Origin: Sphingomonas sp. JC676
GTDB lineage: Bacteria > Pseudomonadota > Alphaproteobacteria > Sphingomonadales > Sphingomonadaceae
Assembly (NCBI RefSeq): GCF_014489075.1
Contig: NZ_JACTGR010000003.1
Location: 510,501-574,500, forward strand
Reading direction: 5' to 3'
DNA: 64,000 nucleotides
Part shown: one piece after another, positions 51,383-61,313 of the stretch
Position numbering within the stretch: position 1 is the stretch's first letter
Layout of the letters: each line of letters starts with the position of its first letter
Position numbers and translations under genes: made by a program
Notes under the pieces: model-generated
Databases searched by the model: none
What the model was told of the DNA's origin: nothing
Seen by the model: only the letters and a program-made list of their open reading frames with translations

Positions 51383-52564
51383 ATGAACTACGAGGCAAAG
51401 ATGTTGGGACGGCAAGAGCGGCTGGAGTTCACCGGCGACGAACCGGCGCGGCGCAGCCGCCGCTGGATCTGGATCGGCCTCGCGGTGGTGATCGTAGTGG
51501 GCGTGGCCGCCTTCTTCATGATGGGCAAGCCCAAGGCGGACACGCCCAAGGGCGGCGCGGCGCAGACCCAGTCGCAGATCCCGACGGTCACCGTCGCGGT
51601 TCCGGGTCGCCAGAACGTGCAGACGATCGTCACCGGCACCGGCAGCCTCGCGGCACGCCGCGAGATGCCCGTCGGCGTCGCGGGCGAGGGTGGCGTGGTC
51701 ACGCGCGTTCTCGTCGAGCCGGGCAGCTGGGTCGCCAAGGGTCAGGTGCTCGCCACCGTCGACCGCTCGGTCCAGGTACAGACGGCCGATTCGCTCGCCG
51801 CATCGGTGCGCGTGGCGCAGGCCGACGCCAAGCTGGCCCAGTCCAATCTCGAACGCGCCCAGAAACTGGTCGGGAACGGCTTCATCTCCAAGGCCGATAT
51901 CGACCAGAAGACCGCGGCGCGCGATCAAGCAACCGCCCGCGTCCGCGTGGCGCAGGCCCAGCTCTCCGAGACCCAGGCGCGCAACCGCCGACTCGACATT
52001 CGCGCGCCCGAAGCGGGCCTGGTGCTGACGCGCCAGGTCGAACCCGGCCAGATCGTCTCCGCGGGCTCCGGCGTGCTGTTCCGCATGGCGATGGGCGGCC
52101 AGATGGAGCTGCGCACCCAACTCGCCGAAAGCGACATCCAGCGGCTCCACGCCGGTGCCCAGGCCGAAGTGACGCCGACGGGCAGCACCCAGATGTTCAA
52201 GGGCGAGGTGTGGCAGGTCTCTCCGGTGATCGATCCGCAGACGCGCCAGGGCATCGCCCGCGTCGCGCTCAGCTATAATCCGGCGCTGCGCCCGGGTGGC
52301 TTTGCCAGCGCGCGCATCATCGCCGGTGGCAACGCGGCGGTCTCGCTGCCGCAGTCCGCGGTGCAGAGCGATCCCGAGGGAAATTACGTCTTCATCCTCA
52401 ACGACAAGAACGAGGCGGTGCGCCGCGCGGTCACCACGGGCGATGTCTCGGAGAATGGCGTCGCCATCGCGAGCGGCCTGAACGGCACCGAGCGTGTCGT
52501 GCTGACCGCGGGCGCGTTCCTCAATCCCGGCCAGAAGGTCATTCCGATTCTCCAGAAGAAGTAA
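51383..52564 (+). CDS. RND efflux periplasmic adaptor subunit
   Basis: Membrane-fusion protein of 393 residues. A single N-terminal anchor (RRWIWIGLAVVIVVGVAAFF) is followed by the lipoyl half (GVAGEGGVVTRVLVEPGSWV), an alpha-helical hairpin (about 140-215, Ala/Gln-rich), the second lipoyl half (LDIRAPEAGLVLTRQVEPGQ) and the beta-barrel domain. It links an RND pump to an outer-membrane channel, which is not encoded in the window. The ATG at 51383 is chosen as the last start before the anchor. The pump gene follows after 9 bp. Confidence 0.93.
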   Translation: MNYEAKMLGRQERLEFTGDEPARRSRRWIWIGLAVVIVVGVAAFFMMGKPKADTPKGGAAQTQSQIPTVTVAVPGRQNVQTIVTGTGSLAARREMPVGVAGEGGVVTRVLVEPGSWVAKGQVLATVDRSVQVQTADSLAASVRVAQADAKLAQSNLERAQKLVGNGFISKADIDQKTAARDQATARVRVAQAQLSETQARNRRLDIRAPEAGLVLTRQVEPGQIVSAGSGVLFRMAMGGQMELRTQLAESDIQRLHAGAQAEVTPTGSTQMFKGEVWQVSPVIDPQTRQGIARVALSYNPALRPGGFASARIIAGGNAAVSLPQSAVQSDPEGNYVFILNDKNEAVRRAVTTGDVSENGVAIASGLNGTERVVLTAGAFLNPGQKVIPILQKK

Positions 52565-52573
52565 GGCTGCGTC

Positions 52574-55500
52574 ATGAGCTTCCGGAACATCTCGGCCTGG
52601 GCGATCCGCAATCCGGTCCCCCCGATCGTCCTCTTCCTGTTCCTGACGATCGCGGGGCTCGTCAGCTTCGCCAAGATGGACGTGAACAACGATCCGGACA
52701 TCGATTTCCCGATCGTGTGGATCTCGATCAGCCAGCCGGGCGCCGCGCCGAGCGAGCTCGAAACCCAGATCACCCAGAAGGTCGAATCGGCGGTTCGCAG
52801 CCTACAGGGCATCGACGAGATCAATTCGACGGTTTCGGAAGGCAACAGCCAGACGGTCGTCCAGCTCGACATCGGCACGCCGATCGATCGCGCAGTGGAG
52901 GACGTGCGCAGCGCGATCCAGCAGATCCGCGGCAATTTGCCCGACGGCATCCTCGAACCGCAGGTCGGCCGCGTCGACACTGCGAGCGACAACGACATCG
53001 CCAGCTTCACCGCGGTCGCCACCGACATGACGGTGGAAGACCTCTCCTGGTACATCGACAATACCGTGTCGAAGGAATTGCTGGCGGTTTCCGGCATGTC
53101 GGCGGTCAACCGCAACGGCGGCGTCGATCGCGAGATCAGCGTGGTGCTCGACCCCGCCAAGCTCCAGGGCGTCGGCCTGACCGCGAGCCAGGTCAACCAG
53201 CAGCTCCGCGCGGTCAACATGAATGCCGCGGGCGGACGCGCGGAGATCTCGGGCTTCGAGCAGTCGGTGCGCGTGATCGGCAACGCGAAGAATGCCTATG
53301 CACTGGGCCAGACCCAGATCTCGACCGGCGCCGGCCGCACCGTGCGCCTGGCGGATATCGCCAACGTCAAGGACGGCTTCGCCGAGCAGCGCAGCCTGGC
53401 CAAGTATAACGGCCACCAGGTGATCTCGTTCGACATCCAGCGCGCCAAAGGCGCGTCGGACGTCGAGGTGTTCCATGACGCCGACAAGAAGCTCAAGGAG
53501 CTCGAAAAGACCAATCCCAAGGTCAAGTTCCAGCTGCTCGACAATAATTCCAAATATGCCGAGCAGCAATATCACACGGCGATGGAAGCGATGATCGAGG
53601 GCGCCGTGCTCGCCGTCATCGTCGTCTTCATCTTCCTGCGCGACTGGCGCGCGACGGCGATCTCGGCGCTGGCGATCCCGCTCTCGGCGATTCCCAGCTT
53701 CTGGTTCATGGATATGCTGGGCTTCACGCTCAACCAGATGACCTTGCTCGCATTGAGCCTGGTGGCGGGCGTGCTGGTCGACGATGCGATCGTGGAGATC
53801 GAGAACATCGTCCGCCACATGCGCATGGGCAAATCCGCCTATCAGGCATCGATCGACGCGGCCGACGAGATCGGCATCGCGGTGCTCGCCACCACCATGT
53901 CGATCGTCGCGGTGTTCCTGCCGGTCGGCCTGATGCCGGGCATCTCGGGCCAGTTCTTCAAGAATTTCGGCCTGACCGTGGTCGCCGCGGTGCTGATGTC
54001 GCTGGCGGTGGCCCGACTGCTGACACCGATGATCGCGGCCTATTTCCTGAAAGCCAAGGGCCATGCGTCGCACGGCGAAGGCCGGATCATGGATGCGTAC
54101 ATGGTGCTGCTGCGCTGGACGCTGATGCATCGCTGGGTGGCGGTCGCGGGCTATGCCCTGTCGCTCGGGGCGACGGTCTTCCTGTTCGCCACGATGCCGC
54201 AGACCTTCCAGCCGGCGCAGGACCAGGACAGCGTGACCGCGAATGTCGAGATGGTGCCGGGCACCACGCTCGAGCAGACCGAACGCGTCGTCAGCAGGGT
54301 GGCCGGCATCCTGCGCGGCGAATCGAACGTCATGAACGTCTATGAGCGCAGCTTCGTCGGCAACGGCCGCGTCCGCGCCGAGCTGAAGGAAGACCGCACC
54401 GAGAAGAGCACCGCGTTCGAGAAGCGCCTCGCGCCCCAGCTGCTGGCGATCCCCGACGCGCGCGTCACCTTCCGCTCGCAGTTCGGCTGGGGCTCCAGCG
54501 GCCGCGACCTGACCGTCACGCTGGGCGGCGAGGATCCCGCGCTGCTCAACGACACCGCGCTCAAGCTGGTCAAGCAGATGGAGGGGATGAAGGAAGTCGT
54601 CGCTCCGCGAATCTCGGGCGATCTTCAGCGGCCCGAAATCATCATCAGGCCGCGGCTCGACCTGGCGGCGAACCTGGGCGTGACCACATCGGCATTGTCC
54701 AACGCGATCCGCATCGCGACGCTCGGCGATATCGAACAAAACAGCGCCAAATTCTCGCTCTCCGACCGCCAGATCCCGATCCGGGTGGCGATCAATGAGG
54801 ATGCCCGCGCCAAGCTCTCGACGCTTCAGAACATGCCGGTGCAGACCCAGAACGGCGGTTCGGTGCCGCTTTCGGTCGTCGCCGAGATCGGCTTCGGCGC
54901 GGGGCCGACCAAGGTCGAGCGCCTGAACTTGCAGCGCCGCCTGGTGGTGGGCGCCGACCTCGCGATGGATCCGGCGACGGGCAAGCCCTTCGTCAATGGC
55001 GAGGTGATGAAGAAGATCCACGACCTGCCGATCATGAAGAGCCTGCCGGTGGGCGTGGGCGAGATGACCGTCGGCCAGGCCAAGTGGCAGGCGGAAATGC
55101 TCAACAACTTCTTCATTGCGCTGGCATCGGGCATCTTCCTGGTCTTCGCGGTGCTGGTGCTGCTCTATCGCCGGTTCGTGTCGCCGCTGGTCAACATGGG
55201 TTCGTTGCTCAACGCGCCGCTGGGTGGCCTCCTCATGCTGCTGATCATGGGCATGCCGCTGTCGCTGCCCGTCTATATCGGCATCCTGATGCTGTTCGGC
55301 ATCGTCGCCAAGAACTCGATCCTGCTCGTCGATTTCGCGCTGGAGGAGATGTACAAGGGCGTACCGAAGGTCACTGCGATCGTCGATGCCGGGCACAAGC
55401 GCGCGCAGCCGATCGTGATGACCACGATCGCCATGGTCGCCGGCATGATCCCGACCGCCGTGTCGCTGAGCGGCGACTCGTCCTGGCGCGCGCCGATGGG

Positions 55501-55729
55501 CGTGGTGGTGATCGGCGGCCTGATCCTGTCGACCGTGTTGACCCTGGTGATTGTGCCGGCGCTGTTCAGCCTGGCGGTTGGCCTCGAACAATGGCTCGGA
55601 CCGAAGCTGTCCAAGCGGCTGCTCACCTATCGCCCCGGCGACGATGGCAGCCGCGTGCTCGGCCCGGCGCATGACGGCGGCGCGATCGACCACAAGCCCG
55701 GGGACGACGCGCCGCAACCGGCGGAGTGA
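52574..55729 (+). CDS. RND efflux transporter (HAE1 type)
   Basis: Inner-membrane proton-driven pump of 1051 residues. Twelve TM segments in two halves, each followed by a large periplasmic loop. TM1 region is [23 protein letters not shown]4 has the proton-relay Asp pair in [20 protein letters not shown]10-11 contains [18 protein letters not shown]. This is the multidrug or hydrophobic-compound (HAE1) class. It is coupled to the adaptor gene upstream; no TolC homologue and no regulator lie nearby. Substrates cannot be predicted. Confidence 0.95.
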   Translation: MSFRNISAWAIRNPVPPIVLFLFLTIAGLVSFAKMDVNNDPDIDFPIVWISISQPGAAPSELETQITQKVESAVRSLQGIDEINSTVSEGNSQTVVQLDIGTPIDRAVEDVRSAIQQIRGNLPDGILEPQVGRVDTASDNDIASFTAVATDMTVEDLSWYIDNTVSKELLAVSGMSAVNRNGGVDREISVVLDPAKLQGVGLTASQVNQQLRAVNMNAAGGRAEISGFEQSVRVIGNAKNAYALGQTQISTGAGRTVRLADIANVKDGFAEQRSLAKYNGHQVISFDIQRAKGASDVEVFHDADKKLKELEKTNPKVKFQLLDNNSKYAEQQYHTAMEAMIEGAVLAVIVVFIFLRDWRATAISALAIPLSAIPSFWFMDMLGFTLNQMTLLALSLVAGVLVDDAIVEIENIVRHMRMGKSAYQASIDAADEIGIAVLATTMSIVAVFLPVGLMPGISGQFFKNFGLTVVAAVLMSLAVARLLTPMIAAYFLKAKGHASHGEGRIMDAYMVLLRWTLMHRWVAVAGYALSLGATVFLFATMPQTFQPAQDQDSVTANVEMVPGTTLEQTERVVSRVAGILRGESNVMNVYERSFVGNGRVRAELKEDRTEKSTAFEKRLAPQLLAIPDARVTFRSQFGWGSSGRDLTVTLGGEDPALLNDTALKLVKQMEGMKEVVAPRISGDLQRPEIIIRPRLDLAANLGVTTSALSNAIRIATLGDIEQNSAKFSLSDRQIPIRVAINEDARAKLSTLQNMPVQTQNGGSVPLSVVAEIGFGAGPTKVERLNLQRRLVVGADLAMDPATGKPFVNGEVMKKIHDLPIMKSLPVGVGEMTVGQAKWQAEMLNNFFIALASGIFLVFAVLVLLYRRFVSPLVNMGSLLNAPLGGLLMLLIMGMPLSLPVYIGILMLFGIVAKNSILLVDFALEEMYKGVPKVTAIVDAGHKRAQPIVMTTIAMVAGMIPTAVSLSGDSSWRAPMGVVVIGGLILSTVLTLVIVPALFSLAVGLEQWLGPKLSKRLLTYRPGDDGSRVLGPAHDGGAIDHKPGDDAPQPAE

Positions 55730-55760
55730 ACTTAGCCCGTCCTGATGTATTGGGGAGCGC

Positions 55761-57020
55761 GTGACCCTACGCGCTCCCAGCACCATCGAGGCCGTGCCCA
55801 TTGGCCTGCGCCGCATGCGGCTGGTCGCCACCGGGCTGCTGGTGCTGATGGCAGGCGTGTTCCTGGCCGCGCGGCATTTCCAGGATCTGCATCCCGCCAT
55901 CCCCTTCATCCGCGCCTTTGCCGAGGCCGCGATGGTCGGCGGGCTGGCCGATTGGTTCGCGGTGACGGCGCTGTTTCGCCACCCGCTGCACCTGCCGATC
56001 CCGCACACCGCGATCATCCCGCGCAACAAGGATCGCATCGCCGGCACGCTAGCCCAGTTCCTGCGCGACAATTTCCTTACTCCCAGCGTCGTGGCGCGGC
56101 GAATGCAGCGGCTGAACCTGGCCGGCGCTGCCGGGCGCTGGCTCGCCAATCCGCCGATGGGGCGCGGGCGGATCGGCGCCGGTGCCTATCGCCTGGGCGC
56201 CGACCTGCTCGAATCGCTCGACCAGGAGCGGCTGGGCGGCATGGCCAAAAGCGCGATCGCCGCCCGGCTGCGCGCGATCGACATCGCGCCCCTGTTCGGC
56301 CAGGCGCTGGGCGCGGCGATCGCCAATGGCCGGCATTTGCCGCTGCTCGAAGGCATGATCCGCTGGGCGCAGCGCATCCTGGAATCGAACGAGCATCTGA
56401 TCCGCGAGATGGTCCATGCCCGCTCGGGCGCGGTGATGCGCTGGACGGGACTCGACGAGACCGTCGCCAACAAGATCATCGACGGGCTCCACAAATTGAT
56501 CGCCGAAATGGCCGACGATCCCAGCCATCCGCTGCGCGCCAAGGCCGAAGAGGGGCTGGAGCGCCTCGCGCACGATCTCCAGAACAAGCCCGAGCTGCGC
56601 GAGAAGGTCGAAGCCTTCAAGGCCGAGATGCTCGAGAATCAGGCGTTCCAGCGCTGGATCGACGGGCTGTGGGAACAAAGCCGCAGCGCGCTGCTCCGCC
56701 TCGCCCGCGATCCCGAGCGGGCGCTGGGCGGCAAGTTGGGCGAAGCGATGCGCCAGTTCGGCGAAACGCTGCAGGACGATAAAAGGCTGGCGGACACGAT
56801 CAACCGCTTCGCGCGCCGCACCGCCGTGGGCGCTGCATCGGACTATGGCGACGGCATCGTCCGGCTGGTGTCGGACACGATCCGCGGTTGGGACGCGCGG
56901 ACCGTGACCGGCAGGCTGGAAAATGCCGTTGGCCGCGACCTGCAATATATCCGGATCAACGGCACGCTGGTCGGCGGCTTGGTCGGCGTGGCGATCCACG
57001 CCGTGGATACGCTGCTATAG
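55761..57020 (+). CDS. DUF445 membrane-associated protein
   Basis: Protein of 419 residues of the DUF445 family. A hydrophobic N-terminal segment (LVATGLLVLMAGVFLAARHF) is followed by GGLADWFAVTALFRHPLHLP, the family hallmark, a long helical central part, and a C-terminal hydrophobic segment (NGTLVGGLVGVAIHAVDTLL). The role is unknown; two-end anchoring with a helical span suggests an envelope-bridging protein. GTG start, 31 bp after the RND pump gene, probably in the same operon. Confidence 0.9.
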   Translation: MTLRAPSTIEAVPIGLRRMRLVATGLLVLMAGVFLAARHFQDLHPAIPFIRAFAEAAMVGGLADWFAVTALFRHPLHLPIPHTAIIPRNKDRIAGTLAQFLRDNFLTPSVVARRMQRLNLAGAAGRWLANPPMGRGRIGAGAYRLGADLLESLDQERLGGMAKSAIAARLRAIDIAPLFGQALGAAIANGRHLPLLEGMIRWAQRILESNEHLIREMVHARSGAVMRWTGLDETVANKIIDGLHKLIAEMADDPSHPLRAKAEEGLERLAHDLQNKPELREKVEAFKAEMLENQAFQRWIDGLWEQSRSALLRLARDPERALGGKLGEAMRQFGETLQDDKRLADTINRFARRTAVGAASDYGDGIVRLVSDTIRGWDARTVTGRLENAVGRDLQYIRINGTLVGGLVGVAIHAVDTLL

Positions 57021-57041
57021 GTTCGAGCAGAGAGGCGCAGA

Positions 57042-57434
57042 ATGGACCGATTCACCGGCGGCTGTCTGTGCGGCAACGTCCGGATCGTGGCGTCGGGGCT
57101 CCCATATCGGGTCGGCCTTTGTCACTGTCTCGACTGCCGCAAGCATCATGGCGCCCTTTTCCACGCTTCCGCAATCTTCCCGCGGGACGCGGTGACGGTC
57201 GAGGGCGAGACACACGACTATGCCGGGCGGCATTTCTGTCCGCGCTGCGGCTCGTCTGTTTTCGGATGCAGCGCGGACGAGATCGAAGTGAATCTGGGAT
57301 CCCTGGATGCCCCTGACCAGCTGATGCCAACCTACGAACTCTGGACCGTCCGTCGGGAGTCCTGGTTGCCGCCGTTTCCGCTCACGAGGCGATACGACCA
57401 CGATCGCGACGCCACGAGCCGCTTCGAGGCGTAG
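57042..57434 (+). CDS. GFA family (CENP-V/GFA domain) zinc protein
   Basis: Small enzyme-like protein of 130 residues with the zinc-binding Cys of the Gfa family: GGCLCGNVR at the start, LCHCLDCRKHHG near residue 28 and HFCPRCGSSVFG near residue 65. The family was named for formaldehyde-glutathione chemistry, but that activity is disputed and most members have no known substrate. It lies 21 bp after the DUF445 gene on the same strand. Cytosolic. Confidence 0.92.
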   Translation: MDRFTGGCLCGNVRIVASGLPYRVGLCHCLDCRKHHGALFHASAIFPRDAVTVEGETHDYAGRHFCPRCGSSVFGCSADEIEVNLGSLDAPDQLMPTYELWTVRRESWLPPFPLTRRYDHDRDATSRFEA

Positions 57435-57472
57435 GCCGGGCGCCGGCTTCGGCCCGACGCGAGTTGGTTCGT

Positions 57473-58144
57473 TCAGCGCCAGTCGAGCAGCGGCCAGCCC
57501 CTTTGCTTCGCCAGCGCCGCCAGCGGCCCATGCGCGTTCACCGCGAACGCCTCGTCCGCCCAGTCGAGCATGGGCGCGTCGGAGACATGGTCCGAATAGG
57601 CGCGGATATGCAGGTCGCTCCGCGCAAGGCGCTGGCTTGTCATCCAATTTTCGATCATGCGGAGCTTTACGGGCCCGTAACAGTTCTCGCCTTCAAGGCC
57701 GGAGAGAATATGACCTCGCGCATCGCGCTTCGCATTGGTGGCAATCACCGCATCGAACCCGAGCCGGTGCCCGATGGCGGTGGCGTAATAGCCGTGCGAA
57801 GCGGTGGCCATCACCAGGCGGTAGCCGGCGGCGCGGTCCGCCGCGATGCGTTCGCGGGCGCCGTGGAGCACGCCGGTTTCCATTTCGACATCCGCGAACG
57901 CCTCCGCGACCCGCGCCATCTCTTCCGGCGCCAGCGCCGGGCCGATCATCAGCCGCTGCGAAATCGCCTTCAATCCCGCGCGATCGACAAGCTTGAGCAG
58001 ATAGCCGAGCCCGGCCATGCCAACCGCCGGCAGCAGCGCCAGGCGCCAGGGGCTGCGCATCCGCGCGGCGTGCACCAGAAAGCGCGTCCAGGTCGGCTGG
58101 GCGGTGATCGTCTTGTCCATGTCGTAGATCGCAAGGTGCTGCAT
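57473..58144 (-). CDS. HAD-IB family hydrolase (SerB-like phosphatase)
   Basis: Cytosolic phosphatase of 223 residues. The HAD motifs are visible: IYDMDKTIT (nucleophile DxD) at the start, LVMATASHGYYA (Ser/Thr of motif II), KLRMIENWM (Lys of motif III) and AYSDHVSDAPMLDWAD (acidic motif IV). The subtype matches the HAD-IB group near PSP and CicA-like proteins. The substrate is unknown. It is divergent from the mla-type operon, with the 58153-58339 element filling the gap, so its promoter must be inside or affected by that element. Confidence 0.9.
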   Translation of the reverse strand: MQHLAIYDMDKTITAQPTWTRFLVHAARMRSPWRLALLPAVGMAGLGYLLKLVDRAGLKAISQRLMIGPALAPEEMARVAEAFADVEMETGVLHGARERIAADRAAGYRLVMATASHGYYATAIGHRLGFDAVIATNAKRDARGHILSGLEGENCYGPVKLRMIENWMTSQRLARSDLHIRAYSDHVSDAPMLDWADEAFAVNAHGPLAALAKQRGWPLLDWR

Positions 58145-58152
58145 TGACGCAT

Positions 58153-58339
58153 CTAGGGCCTGTATCCGTAACCCGCAAAGCCCGTGATCGCCCTGTGATA
58201 GCCGCCGGCAAGGAGCGGCTCGCAGCCGCGTGGCGGCGCCACGCGCAAGAGACGCGACGCCGTCCAGCGGCTTTCACAGGGCGACCCCTTCGGGGCGGGC
58301 GGATTCCCGGGCATTGCGGGTTACGGATACAGGCCCTAG
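58153..58339. mobile_element. MITE-like element with 26-bp perfect terminal inverted repeats
   Basis: Left terminus 58153-58178 (begins CTAGGGCCTGTATCCG) and right terminus 58314-58339 are exact reverse complements. Further pairing continues inside (CGCCCTGTGA on both sides, and CGCGTGGC/GCCACGCG at the centre), so the 187-bp unit folds almost entirely into one long hairpin. It has no gene. It fills the gap between the divergent HAD and mlaE genes (58144 and 58389). No clear target-site duplication was found next to it. Probably moved by a transposase encoded elsewhere, or a large palindromic repeat. Confidence 0.75.
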
Positions 58340-58388
58340 GCGCGCGGCTCCTTGCCGTTCCACCCCAAATCGCGGAAAGGTGCCCGCG

Positions 58389-59498
58389 ATGAGGGCACGA
58401 ACCGAATTCGAACGCAGCGATGCCGAAGGCGAGCCCGTGCTCCGCTTCAGTGGCAACCTGTCGCTCGCGTGCCTGGACGACCTGCCGACCCGGCTCGAAC
58501 AGGTCGACGGCCAGATCGCCCGCATCGACCTGAGCAATGTCGATCGCATGGATACGGTCGGCGCCTGGGTGATCCACCGCTTCGCCCGCGAGCGCGGCGC
58601 GACGATCGAGGGACTCGATCCCAACGAACAGCATCTGCTCGACCAGGTCGCCGCCGCCGAGCATCCGATCGAGCTGCCCGCGCGCCTTGCCGATCCCTTT
58701 ACGCGGATGCTCAACGAAGTCGGCAGCGCCGTCTTCGTCGCGGGGCACACGCTCTACGGCCTGCTCGGCTTCATGGGCGCGACCCTGATCGCGTTCTGGA
58801 ACATCGCGCGGCATCCGCGCCGCTTCCGCTTCAACGCGACCGTCCAGCGTTTCGAGGTTGTCGGCGTATCGGCGCTCGGCATCATCGGGCTGATGAGCTT
58901 CCTGATCGGCATCGTCATCGCCCAGCAGGGCGCGGTGCAGCTCCGCCAGTTCGGCGCCGAGGTCTATACGATCAACCTGGTCGGCCGGCTCACCCTGCGC
59001 GAGCTCGGCGTGCTGATGACCGCGATCATGGTCGCCGGCCGCTCGGGATCGGCCTTTGCCGCGCAGCTCGGCACGATGAAGCTCACCGAGGAGATCGACG
59101 CGATGCGCACGATCGGCGTCTCGCCGATGGAGGCGCTGGTCGTCCCGCGCACGCTGGCGGTGGTGCTGATGATGCCGCTGCTCGGCTTCTACGCCTCGCT
59201 GGTTGCGATCATCGGCGGCGGCCTGCTCTGCTGGGTGTCGCTCGGCATCCCGCCGGTCACCTTCATCCAGCGCATCCGCGAGGTCGTGCCGCTCAACGAT
59301 CTGTGGGTCGGACTCATCAAGGCACCGGTGTTCGGCGCGATCATCGCGATCGCCGGCTGCTTCCAGGGCATGCAGGTCGAAGGCGATGCCGAGCAGGTCG
59401 GCCACCGCACCACCACCGCGGTGGTCCAGGCGATCTTCCTGGTGATCGTGTTGGACGCGTTCTTTGCCGTGTTCTTCAGCAACGTCGGATGGAACTGA
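58389..59498 (+). CDS. mlaE: MlaE-type lipid ABC permease with N-terminal STAS domain
   Basis: Inner-membrane permease of 369 residues of the phospholipid (mce/mla) ABC transporter. The first ~100 residues resemble a STAS domain (LSNVDRMDTVGAWVIHRFA), which in E. coli is the separate MlaB. The permease part has five to six hydrophobic segments and the conserved QQGAVQLRQFGAEVYTINLV, MVAGRSGSAFAAQLGTMK and EEIDAMRTIGVSPMEALVVPR. GGAAAGGTG lies before the ATG. It leads a coupled four-gene operon. The fused STAS-permease form is known from Alphaproteobacteria. Confidence 0.93.
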   Translation: MRARTEFERSDAEGEPVLRFSGNLSLACLDDLPTRLEQVDGQIARIDLSNVDRMDTVGAWVIHRFARERGATIEGLDPNEQHLLDQVAAAEHPIELPARLADPFTRMLNEVGSAVFVAGHTLYGLLGFMGATLIAFWNIARHPRRFRFNATVQRFEVVGVSALGIIGLMSFLIGIVIAQQGAVQLRQFGAEVYTINLVGRLTLRELGVLMTAIMVAGRSGSAFAAQLGTMKLTEEIDAMRTIGVSPMEALVVPRTLAVVLMMPLLGFYASLVAIIGGGLLCWVSLGIPPVTFIQRIREVVPLNDLWVGLIKAPVFGAIIAIAGCFQGMQVEGDAEQVGHRTTTAVVQAIFLVIVLDAFFAVFFSNVGWN

Positions 59499-60340
59499 TG
59501 GTGCCGCGCGATTCCACCGAGACCGTCATCTGCGTCCGCGGCCTCAAGAACGGCTTCGGCGACCAGCTGGTCCATGACGACCTCGATCTCGACGTGCGCC
59601 GAGGCGAGATATTGGGCGTGGTCGGCGGATCGGGCACCGGCAAATCGGTGCTGATGCGCTCGATCATCGGACTGCAGACTCCGCTCGCGGGCAGCATCGA
59701 GGTGTTCGGCGAGAACACGATCGGCCGCGAGGAGACCGAGGCGATCGAGATCCGCAAGCGCTGGGGCGTATTGTTCCAGGGAGGCGCTTTGTTCTCGACA
59801 CTCACCGTGTCCGAGAATGTCCAGGTTCCGCTCAAGGAATTCTACCCCAAGCTCGACCAGGCGCTGCTCGAGGAGATCGCCGCCTACAAGGTGGTGATGA
59901 CCGGGCTGCCGCCCGATGCCGCGCCCAAATTCCCCGCCGAGCTTTCCGGCGGCATGCGCAAGCGTGCCGGGCTTGCTCGCGCGCTCGCACTTGATCCGGA
60001 ACTCCTGTTCCTCGACGAGCCGACCGCCGGCCTCGATCCGATCGGCGCCGCCGCATTCGACGAACTCACCGCGTCGTTGCAGAAGACGCTGGGACTTACC
60101 GTGTTCCTGATCACCCACGATCTCGACACGCTCTATGCAATCTGTGATCGCGTGGCGGTGCTCGCCGACAAGAAGGTGATCGCGGTCGGCACCATCGACG
60201 AGCTGCTCGCGTTGGATCATCCGTGGATCCAGGAATATTTCAACGGGCCGCGCGGCCGTGCCGCGACCGCTAGCGCCGAACGGCACGAAGCTGAGAATGT
60301 CGGGGCCGAGAGCGCCAGGACTGAGGACATGAGGGGCTGA
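59498..60340 (+). CDS. mlaF: MlaF-type lipid ABC transporter ATP-binding protein
   Basis: ATPase of 280 residues. Walker A is GGSGTGKSVLM, the Q-loop FQGGALFSTLTV, the signature LSGGMRKRAGLARALA and Walker B ELLFLDEPTAGLDP, followed by the switch THDLDTLY. It powers the phospholipid transporter with the MlaE-type permease. The start overlaps the permease stop (TGATG), and an in-frame ATG at 59489 is possible. The C-terminal extension after YFNGP is short and charged. Second gene of the operon. Confidence 0.95.
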   Translation: MVPRDSTETVICVRGLKNGFGDQLVHDDLDLDVRRGEILGVVGGSGTGKSVLMRSIIGLQTPLAGSIEVFGENTIGREETEAIEIRKRWGVLFQGGALFSTLTVSENVQVPLKEFYPKLDQALLEEIAAYKVVMTGLPPDAAPKFPAELSGGMRKRAGLARALALDPELLFLDEPTAGLDPIGAAAFDELTASLQKTLGLTVFLITHDLDTLYAICDRVAVLADKKVIAVGTIDELLALDHPWIQEYFNGPRGRAATASAERHEAENVGAESARTEDMRG

Positions 60341-61305
60341 TGGAAACGCGTTCGAATCATGTGCTGGTTGGTGCCGTCGTGCTGATCCTGCTCGCCGTGC
60401 TGGCATTGTTCATCGTCTGGCTCGCGCGGCTGGGCGGCGGCAACGAGCGCGAATATGACATCTTCTTCAAGCAATCGGTCGACGGGCTGAGCCCCGGTTC
60501 ATCGGTCAGCTTCTCGGGCGTGCCTTCGGGCCAGGTGAAGGACATCCAGTTCTGGAAGCCCGATCCCAGCCTGGTGCGGGTGCGCATCAGCGTGAAGCCC
60601 GATGTGCCGATCCTCGAAGGCACCACCGCGTCGATCCAGGGCAGCTTCACCGGCCCCAGCACCGTCCAGCTCGATGGCGCGGTCAAGGGCGCGCCGCCGA
60701 TCGCCTGTCCAGTCGAGCATCCGCGCGCAGCCTGCCCCCTTGGCGTGCCTGTCATCCCCACCAAGCAAGGCGGCCTCGGCGCATTGCTCAGCTCGGCGCC
60801 GAAATTGCTCGAGCGTATCTCGACGCTGACCGAGCGCCTGTCGGATCTGCTCGGCGACAAGAACCAGGATTCGATCCGCGGCATCCTCGCCAACACCAAT
60901 CGCCTGACCAAGTCGCTCGCCGATCGCGGGCCCGAGATCGCCGCGACCCTCGCCGAGACGCGCCAAGCCATCGAGAAGGCGGCGACCGCCGCGGAGCAGA
61001 TCGGCAATCTCGCCCAGACCACCAACGGCGTGCTCTCGGAGAACGTCAAGCCGACCATCGCCAATCTCAACGAGACGATCTCGGCGGCCAAGAAGAGCAT
61101 GCAGACGCTCGACGCGACGATCGGCGATGCGCGGCCGGGGCTCCAGGCCTTCTCCAAGACGACCGTCCCGGAAGTCGGCCAGCTCGTCCAGGACCTGCGC
61201 GAGATGGCACTCGCGCTCACCTCGGTATCGCAGAAGCTCGATCAGGGCGGCGCTTCGAGCCTGCTCGGCGCGCCAAAGCTGCCCGACTATAAAGGCAAGA
61301 AATGA
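60340..61305 (+). CDS. mlaD: MlaD/MCE-domain lipid-binding protein
   Basis: Inner-membrane-anchored periplasmic protein of 321 residues. One N-terminal TM (HVLVGAVVLILLAVLALFIVW) precedes a single MCE domain (KQSVDGLSPGSSVSFSGVPSG to about residue 130), followed by a long helical coiled-coil-like tail (about 140-300) that could extend towards the outer membrane. This is longer than E. coli MlaD (about 180 residues) and fits the alphaproteobacterial form. The start shares one base with the mlaF stop. Third gene of the operon. Confidence 0.93.
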   Translation: METRSNHVLVGAVVLILLAVLALFIVWLARLGGGNEREYDIFFKQSVDGLSPGSSVSFSGVPSGQVKDIQFWKPDPSLVRVRISVKPDVPILEGTTASIQGSFTGPSTVQLDGAVKGAPPIACPVEHPRAACPLGVPVIPTKQGGLGALLSSAPKLLERISTLTERLSDLLGDKNQDSIRGILANTNRLTKSLADRGPEIAATLAETRQAIEKAATAAEQIGNLAQTTNGVLSENVKPTIANLNETISAAKKSMQTLDATIGDARPGLQAFSKTTVPEVGQLVQDLREMALALTSVSQKLDQGGASSLLGAPKLPDYKGKK

Positions 61306-61313
61306 GGGGCCCG

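Noticed and set aside
52802..56149. 1115-codon minus-strand open frame over the RND pump
   Set aside because: His/Asp/Arg-rich shadow of a clear HAE1 transporter gene on the other strand.
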